A stretch of DNA of 64,000 bases, taken from positions 1 through 64,000 of the forward strand of contig PXRL01000026.1 in assembly GCA_003020965.1 (NCBI GenBank), written 5' to 3'. Source of the DNA: Halobacteriales archaeon QS_4_69_225. GTDB taxonomy: Archaea; Halobacteriota; Halobacteria; Halobacteriales; Haloarculaceae. Numbering within the stretch: position 1 is the stretch's first letter; every line of letters starts with the position of its first letter. The notes beneath the pieces are model-generated. The model did no database searches. It was not told the DNA's origin and was given only the letters and a program-made list of their open reading frames with translations. The position numbers and the translations under genes are program-made. Below are positions 1 through 8,204 of the stretch, in pieces.

Positions 1-3000
1 GTGAACGAGGCGGTGAAGCCGCCGGAGTTGCCGATGTTGGCGAACAGCTCGAACGGCCGGCCCGTCTCGGGGTCCTCGTTGATGTTGACGTACAGCTTCC
101 CGTAGCCGGTGTCGATGCGCTGGGTGACGCCCCGCAGCACGTCCGGTCGGGGTCGCTTCTTGCCGAGGTCGACCTCCCGGCCGAGCAGGCTTTCGACGTC
201 GGTCTCGAGGGCGGTCTCGACCTCCTCGCTGTCGAGGAAGCCCTCGATACCGCCGAATATCTCCTCGATGTTCTCGACGATGGCCTCGGCGGCCTCGGCC
301 TCGTCCATGTCCGCGAACTCGGTGTTCTGGGCCCGCGTCGTCAGCACCTGCTTCGAGCGGGTGCCGTCGCGGTAGTAGGTGACGCCCTTGCCGCCGTGCT
401 CGTAGATGTACTCGAACACCTCCTTGGCGTCCTCGACGGTCGAACTGTTCGGGGCGTTGACAGTTTTGCTGATAGCGGAGTCCACCCCCTCCTGGCAGGC
501 GACCTGGACGCCGGCGTGCTCCTTGGCCGTGAGGTCGCCGGTCGTCACGAACAGCTCGCCGACCGCGTCCGGCACCGTCTCCAGCCCGTCGACGCCGTCG
601 AACTCGTTGTTCGCCATCTGCTCCTGTGCTTCTCGCTTGACCGCCTCGACGTCGAGGCCGTTCTCTTCGAGAACGCGGAGGAAGTAATCGTCGAACTCCA
701 CCAGCATCTCGTCGCCCTGGACGTCGTCGGAGACGTTCTTGTAATAGGCGACGTTGTAGATGGGCTCACAGCCCCCGGTGGTGTTGCCGACCATGCTGGT
801 CGTTCCTGTCGGAGCGATGGTGGTCGTGTTGTGATTGCGGATGGCGTAGCCGTCGGCCCACTCGTCGGCGTCCTCGCCGGTCTGGTTCTCGAACCACTCG
901 CGGTAGGCCGTCGGGTCGGCGTACTTGGAGTTGTCCCACTCCTCGAAGACGCCGCGCTCCTCGGCCAGCTCGTGGGAGACCCGCTTGGAGCCGTGGTTGA
1001 TGTGCCGCATCACCTGGCAGGCCACCTCGTTGCCCTCCTCGCTGCCGTACTCGATGCCGAGCTGGATGTACAGCTGCGCCAGCCCCATCACGCCGAGGCC
1101 GATCTTCCGCATCTCCCGGACCTTCCGCTCGATTTCGGGAACCGGGAAGTCCGACATCGTCACCACGTTCTCGAGGAACCGTGTGCCGAGCTCGATGCGC
1201 CGGTCGAAGGCCTCGAAGTCGAGGGCGTCGGCGAGGAAGGCGTCGACGGCCGACTCTAGGTCGGCGTACTCCTCGCCGTGGTCGTCGTACCAGACCCGCC
1301 AGTCCGGCGACTCCTCGGCGGCCAGCGTCGAGAGGTTGATGTGCCCGAGATTGCACGCCTCGTACTCTTCCAAGGGTTGTTCGCCACAGTTATGTGTAAC
1401 TATTCCGTCACTTATGAGGGAATGTGTGTCGGGTTCCGTCAGGTCGTATACTTCCTCATTCCCGTCGGGATAGACGGATTCTACGGTAGCGGTGAACGTC
1501 TCGGACTGCGGCCCCCGGACGTACGAGCCGATTATTTCATCTAACTGTTCATTCTTATCCTCTCGAATGAACCCGATTTCGTCCCGGAACCGGATGATGT
1601 TATCCTTCGAAATAACGAGGTCGTGGAATCCCTTCGTTTCGTACTCCTTTTGTCCACCAGTACCGTCTGGAAGTTCCTTCGTCGTGGCGGGTTTGCGGTC
1701 TTCGTAAATCTTGCTGGCGATGCCGAAGTTGAGTAAGAGTTGCTGGGCTTCTCTCAGCAGATCGAGGCTAGCATTTGCGAGACGGATGGTACGTCCACGA
1801 TTCTTGTTTCCTTGGACGCTTCCGTCGGCAGTGAACAGTGCCCGCAGGAAGCCGCGAGCCATCCCTTCGCTGCCGCGCATGACAGCATCCGGCACCTGGT
1901 GTTTCTCCTCGACGAGTCCGGCCTCTCCAGCGTACTCGTAGAGGCGGGCCGAGCGGATGCGCTGTTCGACCGCCTGGGCGCCGCGGTAGTCGTCTCCGCG
2001 GCTGATTTCGCTGACACCGATCTCGTAATCGGCGTTTCCGGTCGGCTCCCGGACGATTTCGTTCACGTCGTCGGCGAACTGTCCGGAGATCTCGGCGTCT
2101 TCGTCGTAGAAGTTCAGAACCGCCCGTTCTTCGCCATGTTTGAGATGCCCGTCCCCGACCATCCAGCCCAGAACCCGTCCTTCCTCGGCGCTCCCGTGCT
2201 GGCCGAACTCGCCTTTTCGGTTCTGGATGTGAACCGTATCACCAGCGTCGAGGGTCCCCGCTTCGACCCAGCCGTCGTCGGTCATCACGCGGTGGTCGGC
2301 GGTCAGGCGGAGTTCGTAGCCTTCCTCGGTCGTCAGCCGGTAGACGTCCTTCGTACCGGTCTTGTAGACGCTGCTCGCCTCCTTCAGTCGCTCCTCGCTC
2401 AGACGGCCGTCGACGACCACGTCGCGCGCGACGCCCTGCTCGTACAACTCCTCGGCAGGGACGAGTCCGTTCTCGGTGCTGATGAGCGTGTCTCCGGTCA
2501 AGCAAGGGTTCGTGGCGAGTATTCGGTGGTCGGGGTGCTTCTCGACGTCGAAGGAGTGCTCCTTGTTGATGCGCTCGAGGTAGACGACGCCGGGCTCGCC
2601 GTTCTCGTGGGCACCCTCGACGATGTCGTCCCACAGTTCCCGGGCGGGGATGGACAGTTCCTCGCCCACCTCGACGTACTCGCCGAGGCCGAACATCTCG
2701 TACAGTTCCTGGGTTTCGGGGGTGGCGACGTGAGCCTCGTCCGTCCGGGGGTTGGTGAAGGTGAACGCCTCGTCGTTTTCCACCGCGTTCATGAAGTCGT
2801 CGGTGATGCCGACGGAGATGTTGAAGTTCGAGAGGTGACCCTCGACGGCGTTCCGGAGGTGCTCCGGCACCTTCCCGTCGTCGTCGATGAGTTCGCGGGC
2901 CTCCTCGAGCGCCTCCGCGAAGGAGGTGTGCGTGAAGTCGTCGGGATCGTTCAGCCGGAGGGTCTCCGCCAGCGAGACATCCTTGTTTTTGGCGTGGATG

Positions 3001-3803
3001 AACTGAATGACGTCGGGATGGGACACCCGTATGACGCCCATCTGTGCGCCCCGCCTGGCGCCGCCCTGGGCGATAGTCTCGCAGAGTTGGTCGTACGTCC
3101 GCATGAACGTGATGGGCCCGGAGGCGATGCCGCCCGTCGAGCCGACGGTGTCGCCGTACGGACGCAATTTCCAGAATGCGTAGCCGCAGCCGCCGCCACT
3201 CTGAAAGACGGAAGCGGCATTTTTTGCTGTTTCATGGATGTTATTAATATCGTCGTCCGGACTCATTACGAAACAGGCGCTGAGCTGCTGGAGTTCATCG
3301 CCGGCGTTCATTAGCGAAGGCGAATTTGGGATGAACGAGAGCCGCTCCATCAGCTCGCGGAACTCGCCGGCCTTCTCCTCGACGTGGCCGCGAATCCCCT
3401 CGGGCAGCTCGGGGACGAGCGTCTCGTAGGCGAACTTGTTGGCGTTGTGGACCGACAGCGTCGTCTCGGCGTCGTCGTCGGCGGTGACGCCGGCGCCGAA
3501 CACCTCGGCAGCGAGCTCGTCGCGGCGGGGGTGGTCGGGCTTGAGCTGGTCGGGCGTCACCGTGATCTCGCGGCCGCGGCGGTCGGCCTCGAAGACCGCC
3601 TCCGCCAGCGCGATGTTGTCGGCGACCCGCTCGAACAGCTCCTCCTGCTCTTCGACGTGGTCGCCGTCGGCGTCCTTTCGGAGGTACCGCGCGGGTAGGA
3701 TGTTGTGGTAGGCGTTGCCGGTGAGTCGGTCGGCCATCGTCTCGCCTTCGGTTCGCTTCACCGGGAGTGTGATCTCGTCCGCGGAGGGGTCGGCGTCCGA
3801 CAT
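1..3803 (-). CDS. nrdJ: adenosylcobalamin-dependent ribonucleoside-diphosphate reductase (class II), intein-containing, C-terminus cut by window edge
   Basis: It reduces ribonucleotides to deoxyribonucleotides using a cobalamin-generated thiyl radical. The frame is open from an ATG at 3803 to base 1 with no stop, so the 3' end lies outside the window. Visible family landmarks are FIPNSPSLMNAG, FQSGGGCGYAFWKLRP, GGARRGAQMGV, then NPCGEQPL (split by the intein) and EACNLGHINLS. Downstream come NHNTTTIAPTGTTSMVG and a C-terminal part ending at GNSGGFTASF. A GGAGG-like purine run lies just before the ATG. About 1116 nt of the 3.8 kb is intein, so the mature protein is near the usual NrdJ size. 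Codon use is GC-rich except in the intein and in a tract around 3165-3345. Identity as an NrdJ-type RNR is firm; the exact C-terminal length is unknown. Confidence 0.95.
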   Translation of the reverse strand, partial: MSDADPSADEITLPVKRTEGETMADRLTGNAYHNILPARYLRKDADGDHVEEQEELFERVADNIALAEAVFEADRRGREITVTPDQLKPDHPRRDELAAEVFGAGVTADDDAETTLSVHNANKFAYETLVPELPEGIRGHVEEKAGEFRELMERLSFIPNSPSLMNAGDELQQLSACFVMSPDDDINNIHETAKNAASVFQSGGGCGYAFWKLRPYGDTVGSTGGIASGPITFMRTYDQLCETIAQGGARRGAQMGVIRVSHPDVIQFIHAKNKDVSLAETLRLNDPDDFTHTSFAEALEEARELIDDDGKVPEHLRNAVEGHLSNFNISVGITDDFMNAVENDEAFTFTNPRTDEAHVATPETQELYEMFGLGEYVEVGEELSIPARELWDDIVEGAHENGEPGVVYLERINKEHSFDVEKHPDHRILATNPCLTGDTLISTENGLVPAEELYEQGVARDVVVDGRLSEERLKEASSVYKTGTKDVYRLTTEEGYELRLTADHRVMTDDGWVEAGTLDAGDTVHIQNRKGEFGQHGSAEEGRVLGWMVGDGHLKHGEERAVLNFYDEDAEISGQFADDVNEIVREPTGNADYEIGVSEISRGDDYRGAQAVEQRIRSARLYEYAGEAGLVEEKHQVPDAVMRGSEGMARGFLRALFTADGSVQGNKNRGRTIRLANASLDLLREAQQLLLNFGIASKIYEDRKPATTKELPDGTGGQKEYETKGFHDLVISKDNIIRFRDEIGFIREDKNEQLDEIIGSYVRGPQSETFTATVESVYPDGNEEVYDLTEPDTHSLISDGIVTHNCGEQPLEEYEACNLGHINLSTLAAEESPDWRVWYDDHGEEYADLESAVDAFLADALDFEAFDRRIELGTRFLENVVTMSDFPVPEIERKVREMRKIGLGVMGLAQLYIQLGIEYGSEEGNEVACQVMRHINHGSKRVSHELAEERGVFEEWDNSKYADPTAYREWFENQTGEDADEWADGYAIRNHNTTTIAPTGTTSMVGNTTGGCEPIYNVAYYKNVSDDVQGDEMLVEFDDYFLRVLEENGLDVEAVKREAQEQMANNEFDGVDGLETVPDAVGELFVTTGDLTAKEHAGVQVACQEGVDSAISKTVNAPNSSTVEDAKEVFEYIYEHGGKGVTYYRDGTRSKQVLTTRAQNTEFADMDEAEAAEAIVENIEEIFGGIEGFLDSEEVETALETDVESLLGREVDLGKKRPRPDVLRGVTQRIDTGYGKLYVNINEDPETGRPFELFANIGNSGGFTASF
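1389..2504 (-). mobile_element. RIR1-type intein with LAGLIDADG homing endonuclease, inserted in nrdJ
   Basis: This is a protein-splicing element of 372 codons in frame within nrdJ. It starts at Cys (CLTGDTLIST) right after the extein ATNP and ends in VTHN before extein CGEQPL. Splicing would therefore restore NPCGEQPL, whose Cys is the thiyl-radical residue. The block B-like segment LRLTADHRVMTDDG follows the N-terminal block. Two dodecapeptide endonuclease motifs are visible, LGWMVGDGHL and LRALFTADGSV, so the homing domain looks intact. The C-terminal His-Asn plus a Cys at +1 are the expected splice residues. Base composition is clearly more AT-rich than the flanking exteins, which fits horizontal spread. 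Confidence 0.93.
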
Positions 3804-4289
3804 CACTCCGCCCTCCGGAGGCGAGCGCGCGGTTCGACGGCGATGCGTGTGGCACTGCGGTGGGTGGCGTGGATCATTCGTGACGACGAGTGCGTGTACG
3901 GCGGTGCCGATTAACCCTTCGACACCGGCGGGTATCTCTCGGGAGTCCGATACGTTCGCGGCGCCGGCGGTGTCCGTGCCGGCGGATGAATGTGCGCGTA
4001 CTCTCTCGCGCGTACGGAACGATCGATTCGCCCGCAGCAACATAAGGATGAGTGGACCGGAGTGAAACTGAAATTGATGCCGGCGGAATCGCGGTACGGA
4101 AGCGGGGTTTTCACTGGAAATATTCGGGGGTTCGGGCGGAAGCGACCGGGGGACTCGACGGCGCGACGGCGACCGTCGCCGCCCGCTCGAACGGCACCGT
4201 CGAGACGGCCGGGCCGCCGACGTTCCAGGGTCAGTACCGCCGGCGCTACCGGCGGACGTGTACGCTTCGTGATATTTGGTCGGCGGCCG
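3804..4289. other. intergenic region between nrdJ and trpG, no gene seen
   Basis: Neither strand shows a reading frame with a convincing protein. The part near 3804-3830 carries the nrdJ ribosome-binding purines. The stretch at about 4010-4130 is relatively AT-rich and could hold promoter elements for nrdJ. No terminator-like T-run is obvious after trpG. Confidence 0.5.
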
Positions 4290-4880
4290 TCAGCCGCGGG
4301 CGCGCCCGAGGAAGTTGGCGACGAGATCGTGGCCGACGCCGGTCAGCACCGATTCGGGGTGGAACTGGACGCACTCGATGGGGTGCTCGCGGTGGCGGAT
4401 CCCCATCACGACCTCCTCGCCGTCGTGGGTGGTCGTCGCCGTCACCGCGAAGCATTCGGGGACCTCGCAGGCGACGAGCGAGTGGTAGCGACCGCCCTGG
4501 AACCCTTGCTCGAGTCCGGCGAAGACCCCGTGGCCATCGTGGTCGACGGGGAAGGCCTTGCCGTGGACCGGCTCCGGCGCCCGGTCGACGCGGCCGCCGT
4601 ACTCGTGGACGGCCGCCTCGAGGCCGAGACACACCCCCAGCGTCGGCACCCCGGGGCTCACCTCCCGGAGGACGTCGGCCGTCACGCCGACGTCGCGGTC
4701 GTTTTCCGGGTGGCCCGGCCCCGGCGAGATGACCACCGCGTCCGGGTCGACCGCCCGCACGTCCGCCAGCGACGCCGAGTTCCGTCGCACCGCCGTCTCG
4801 ACGCCGTCGTGCTGGCTGACGTACTCGACGAGGTTGTACGTGAAGGAGTCGTAGTTGTCGACGAACAGCACACGGGTCAT
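4290..4880 (-). CDS. trpG: anthranilate synthase component II (glutamine amidotransferase)
   Basis: This subunit releases ammonia from glutamine for TrpE in tryptophan synthesis. The 196-residue class I amidotransferase shows DNYDSFTYNLVEY at the N-terminus, ISPGPGHPE for the oxyanion region, the nucleophile Cys in GVCLGLEAAV, and the His/Glu pair in CVQFHPESVLTGVG. The nucleophile loop reads CLGLEA where most homologues have CLGHQA. That is a substitution but not of a catalytic residue. It is the last gene of the trp operon, and its ATG overlaps the trpE stop (ATGA). Length is normal for the family. Confidence 0.95.
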   Translation of the reverse strand: MTRVLFVDNYDSFTYNLVEYVSQHDGVETAVRRNSASLADVRAVDPDAVVISPGPGHPENDRDVGVTADVLREVSPGVPTLGVCLGLEAAVHEYGGRVDRAPEPVHGKAFPVDHDGHGVFAGLEQGFQGGRYHSLVACEVPECFAVTATTTHDGEEVVMGIRHREHPIECVQFHPESVLTGVGHDLVANFLGRARG

Positions 4881-6466
4881 CGGGTCGCCTCCTCCGGATC
4901 GGTCTCGATGCGGTCCAGCGCCGCCAGCACGCCGTCCATCTTCTTGTCGGTCTCGGCGTACTCGGCGGCGGGGTCGGAGTCGGCGACGATGCCGGCACCG
5001 GCTCGGACGGTCACCCGGTCGGTACCGTCGACGCCGCGGCCCCGCTCGACGGTGGCCGTCCGGATGACGATGGCGAAGTCGGCGTCGCCGCTCCAGGAGT
5101 AGTAGCCGACGCCGCCGCCGTAGACGCCCCGCGGCTCGGTTTCGAGGTCGTCGATGATCTCCATGGCGCGGATCTTCGGCGCGCCGGCGAGCGTCCCGGC
5201 CGGAAACGACGCCCGCGTCGCGTCGAAGGCGTCGCGGTCCTCGCGCAGCCGGCCGGTCACCGTCGATTCGATGTGCTGGACGTGGCTGTACTTCAGGACG
5301 TTCATGAACTCCTCGACGCGGACGCTGCCGGCCTCGCTCACCCGCCGAACGTCGTTGCGCGCCAGGTCCACGAGCATCGTGTGCTCGGCGCGCTCCTTGT
5401 CGTCGGCGAGCATCTCGCCGGCCAGCCGGCGGTCCTCGACGGGGCTGGTGCCGCGGTCGCAGGTGCCGGCGATGGGGTTGCTCGCCACCTCCCGGCCGCG
5501 GACGGACACGAGCGTCTCCGGGGAGGCACCCACCACGACGAGGTCGTCGTAGTCCAGGACGTACATGTACGGCGAGGGGTTGACGTCCCGCAACGACTCG
5601 TACAGCGCCAGCGGGTCGACGTCGCCGTCCAGCTCCCGGGTCCGGGAGACCACCCCCTGGTAGATGTCGCCGTCGAGGACGTGCTCCTTCGCGCGGGCGA
5701 CGGCCGCCTCGTAGTCGTCCTGCGGCCCGGCCCGCTCGGCGACCGGACGGAAGCCGTCGGTCGTCGGCGGACCGGCGTCGGCCAGCAGACCCCCGACGCG
5801 GTCCCGCTCGGCCAGCAGGCGGTCGTAGACGGCGTCGGGGTCGTCGCCCTCGCGGACGACCGGCGTGAACACCAGCGACACCGTGTCGGCCGCGTCGTCG
5901 AAGGCCAGCGTCTTCGTCGCGAGGACGAACTGCGCGTCGGGGAACCGCGAATCCGGCCGCTCGCGGCCGACCTCCTCGAGCCAGAGGTCGTACACCGCGT
6001 CGTACGCCAGGAAGCCGACGAGCCCGCCCTGGAGCCGCTGGCGGTCGGTCTCCGGGAAGTTCCGCAGCGCGACGTCGGGCAGCGCCGCCCGCAGCGAGTC
6101 GAGGGTGTCGCCGCCGTTCGGCCGCAACAGCCCCTCGTAGCGGTCGTCGAGCAGCTCGACCGACGCCCCGCCGTCGACCGTGACGACCGCGGCGGGGTCG
6201 TAGCCGACGAAGGAATAACGGGCGTGGCGGTCGGCACCGCGGCCGGCGCCGGTGCCGGCAGTGAAGGCGCCGTCGGGGTCGCTGGAGGCGACCTTCTCGG
6301 CGCTCTCCAGCAGGAAGGCGTACTCGTCGTCGTCGGCGTCGGTCGTCCGGCCGGTCAGCGCCGCGTACGCCGCGAGCGGCCCGGGGTCGACGTCCAATTC
6401 GGCGACGGCGCGGACGACGACCGGCCCGTCGCTCGCCGCCGCCCGGAACGACTCCCGGGAGATCAC
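4877..6466 (-). CDS. trpE: anthranilate synthase component I
   Basis: It converts chorismate to anthranilate with ammonia from TrpG. The protein has 529 residues from a GTG at 6466 that overlaps the trpF stop as GTGA, which decides the start. A longer frame upstream merely runs through trpF. Chorismate-binding signatures are visible: SNPIAGTCDRGTSP, DLARNDVRRV, SFPAGTLAGAPKIRAMEII and RGVYGGGVGYYSW. The N-terminal half contains the usual ANS-I N domain, where tryptophan feedback inhibition acts in the family. Translational coupling with trpF and trpG is likely. Confidence 0.95.
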   Translation of the reverse strand: MISRESFRAAASDGPVVVRAVAELDVDPGPLAAYAALTGRTTDADDDEYAFLLESAEKVASSDPDGAFTAGTGAGRGADRHARYSFVGYDPAAVVTVDGGASVELLDDRYEGLLRPNGGDTLDSLRAALPDVALRNFPETDRQRLQGGLVGFLAYDAVYDLWLEEVGRERPDSRFPDAQFVLATKTLAFDDAADTVSLVFTPVVREGDDPDAVYDRLLAERDRVGGLLADAGPPTTDGFRPVAERAGPQDDYEAAVARAKEHVLDGDIYQGVVSRTRELDGDVDPLALYESLRDVNPSPYMYVLDYDDLVVVGASPETLVSVRGREVASNPIAGTCDRGTSPVEDRRLAGEMLADDKERAEHTMLVDLARNDVRRVSEAGSVRVEEFMNVLKYSHVQHIESTVTGRLREDRDAFDATRASFPAGTLAGAPKIRAMEIIDDLETEPRGVYGGGVGYYSWSGDADFAIVIRTATVERGRGVDGTDRVTVRAGAGIVADSDPAAEYAETDKKMDGVLAALDRIETDPEEATR

Positions 6467-7089
6467 GGCCGGACCCCCGCCTCGCGGACGAACGCCGAGA
6501 CGGCGTCGGGGTCCTTCCGGCCGGGGGCGGCCTCGACGCCGCTGGCGACGTCGACGGCGAACGGTCGGACCGTCTCGACGGCGTCGGCGACGTTGACCGG
6601 CGTCAGCCCGCCGGCCAGCACCACCGGCGACGACAGCGACGCCGCCAGCTCGCGGGTCCGGGCCCAGTCGTGGGTCTCGCCGGTGCCGCCGGCGCCAGAC
6701 TCGTCGAGGGAGTCGACCACCAGGGCGTCGGCGGCGTCGTCGAAGTCGGCGGCCGTCCCCGGGGAGACCGCCCGCAGCACGTCGACGCCGGCATCCGTCG
6801 ACAGCCGTGTTGTCTCCGCCGGCGACAGCTCGCCGTGCACCTGGACGGCGTCGGGGCCGACGCGGTCGAGGAGGTCGACGGCCGCCACGGGTGTCTCCGG
6901 CATCGTCACGAGAACGGTCGTCGCGAACGGCGGCGCGGCCCGGGCCAACTCGGCGGCCTGCTCCGGCGTCACCGACCGCGGCGTGTCCGAATCGACGCCG
7001 GCGATGAGCCCGACCGCGTCGGCGCCCGCCGCGACCGCCGTCCGGAGGTCCTCGGCGGTCGTGATCCCGCAGATCTTCGCCCGCGTCAT
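6463..7089 (-). CDS. trpF: phosphoribosylanthranilate isomerase
   Basis: It performs the Amadori rearrangement of phosphoribosylanthranilate in tryptophan synthesis. The 208-residue TIM-barrel protein starts ARAKICGIT-like (MTRAKICGITTAEDL), with the catalytic Cys in KICG. The phosphate-binding end contains LAGGLTPVNV and VDVASGVEAAPGRKDP, both typical. The ATG at 7089 overlaps the trpD stop (ATGA), and the stop overlaps the trpE GTG. The gene is therefore embedded in a tightly coupled operon. Confidence 0.95.
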   Translation of the reverse strand: MTRAKICGITTAEDLRTAVAAGADAVGLIAGVDSDTPRSVTPEQAAELARAAPPFATTVLVTMPETPVAAVDLLDRVGPDAVQVHGELSPAETTRLSTDAGVDVLRAVSPGTAADFDDAADALVVDSLDESGAGGTGETHDWARTRELAASLSSPVVLAGGLTPVNVADAVETVRPFAVDVASGVEAAPGRKDPDAVSAFVREAGVRP

Positions 7090-8087
7090 GGGTCGAACCC
7101 GCGGAGCTCCTCCAGCCGGGCGGCCGCCGCCCCGGAGTCGACCGCCTCGCGGGCCGCGTCGACGCCGCCGGCCAGGCTGTCGGCCTCGCCGGCGACGTAG
7201 ATGGCCGCCCCGGCGTTCGCGAGGACGATGTCTCGCTTGGCTCCCTCGACGTCACCCGCGAGGATACCGCGCATGTCGGCGGCGTTGTCGCTCGGCGACC
7301 CGCCGGCGACCGCCTCGAGGTCGTGGCTGTCGACGCCGAGATCTGCCGGCGTAACGGTGTACTCGGAGACCGCGTCGCCGTCGACCTCGGCGACGGTCGA
7401 CTCGCCGTGGACGGCGAACTCGTCGAGGCCGGCGCCGTGGACGACCAACGCTCGCTCGACGGCCATCCGCGACAGCGCCTCGGCCAGCACCGGCACGAGA
7501 TCTGGGTCGTAGACGCCGACCACCTGGGCGTCGGCGCCCGCCGGGTTCGTCAGCGGCCCGAGCACGTTGAATATCGTCCGCATCCCGAGTTCCTTGCGGG
7601 GGCCGATGACGGCCTTCATCGCCGGGTGGAAGACCGGCGCCAGCATGAACCCCATCCCGCGCTCCTCGATGCACGCCTCGACGGCCGGCGGCTCGGCGTC
7701 GATCGTGACGCCCAGCTCCTCGAGGACGTCGGCGCTACCCGACGCAGACGACACCGAGTAGTTGCCGTGCTTGGCGACCGGGACGCCGGCGCCCGCCACG
7801 ACGAACGCGCTCGTCGTCGAGACGTTGATGGTGTCGTGGCCGTCGCCGCCCGTCCCGCAGGTGTCGACCAGCGGGCGCCGGTCGGGGTCGATGGTGCGGG
7901 CCGCCTCGCGCATCCCCTGCGCGAAGCCGGCGATCTCGGCTTCCGTTTCGCCCTTCGCCCGGAGCGCCGACAGCAGCGCGCCGATCTGTGCCTCCGTCGC
8001 CGCCTCGAAGACGAGCGTCGACGCCGCCCGGGCCTCCTCGACCGAGAGGTCCCCGCCGTCGGCCGCGCGCTCGATGTACTCGCTCAT
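7086..8087 (-). CDS. trpD: anthranilate phosphoribosyltransferase
   Basis: It transfers phosphoribose from PRPP to anthranilate. The protein has 333 residues from the ATG at 8087 (MSEYIERAADGG). An in-frame ATG nine bases upstream (8096) is an alternative. PRPP-binding CGTGGDGHDTINVST and KHGNYSVSS are present, as are the family features GMGFMLAPVFHPAMK and NVLGPLTNPAGA. It is the promoter-proximal gene of trpD-F-E-G. A candidate operator lies 32-49 bp upstream. The genes trpC, trpB and trpA are not in the window. Confidence 0.95.
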   Translation of the reverse strand: MSEYIERAADGGDLSVEEARAASTLVFEAATEAQIGALLSALRAKGETEAEIAGFAQGMREAARTIDPDRRPLVDTCGTGGDGHDTINVSTTSAFVVAGAGVPVAKHGNYSVSSASGSADVLEELGVTIDAEPPAVEACIEERGMGFMLAPVFHPAMKAVIGPRKELGMRTIFNVLGPLTNPAGADAQVVGVYDPDLVPVLAEALSRMAVERALVVHGAGLDEFAVHGESTVAEVDGDAVSEYTVTPADLGVDSHDLEAVAGGSPSDNAADMRGILAGDVEGAKRDIVLANAGAAIYVAGEADSLAGGVDAAREAVDSGAAAARLEELRGFDP

Positions 8088-8118
8088 ACTGGTCATCGAT
8101 GTCCAATCCTGTGTTACA

Positions 8119-8136
8119 ATGTACAAACGAGTACAT
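8119..8136 (-). promoter_or_regulatory. candidate trp operator (perfect palindrome ATGTAC-N6-GTACAT)
   Basis: An 18-bp perfect inverted repeat sits just before trpD and contains an exact TGTACA hexamer. It overlaps the region where a TATA box for a leaderless trpD transcript would be. TGTACA is the TRP-box consensus bound by the repressor TrpY in Methanothermobacter. That the same logic applies here is inference. Confidence 0.55.
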
Positions 8137-8204
8137 CGGAATAAGACTGTCGTTACGCTCTCGGTCGCGGCGGGCGGAAAAGCGAGCGGCGGGCGAGGCG
8201 GGCG

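Noticed and set aside
3165-3345. Second intein in nrdJ at the SGGGCGY site
   Set aside because: The extein reads through without interruption; only codon bias is odd, so this is noted as a possible scar and not as an intein.
4877-7255. 792-residue version of TrpE with a long N-terminal extension
   Set aside because: The extra 263 residues are an out-of-frame reading of trpF. The GTG at 6466 overlapping the trpF stop is the real start.
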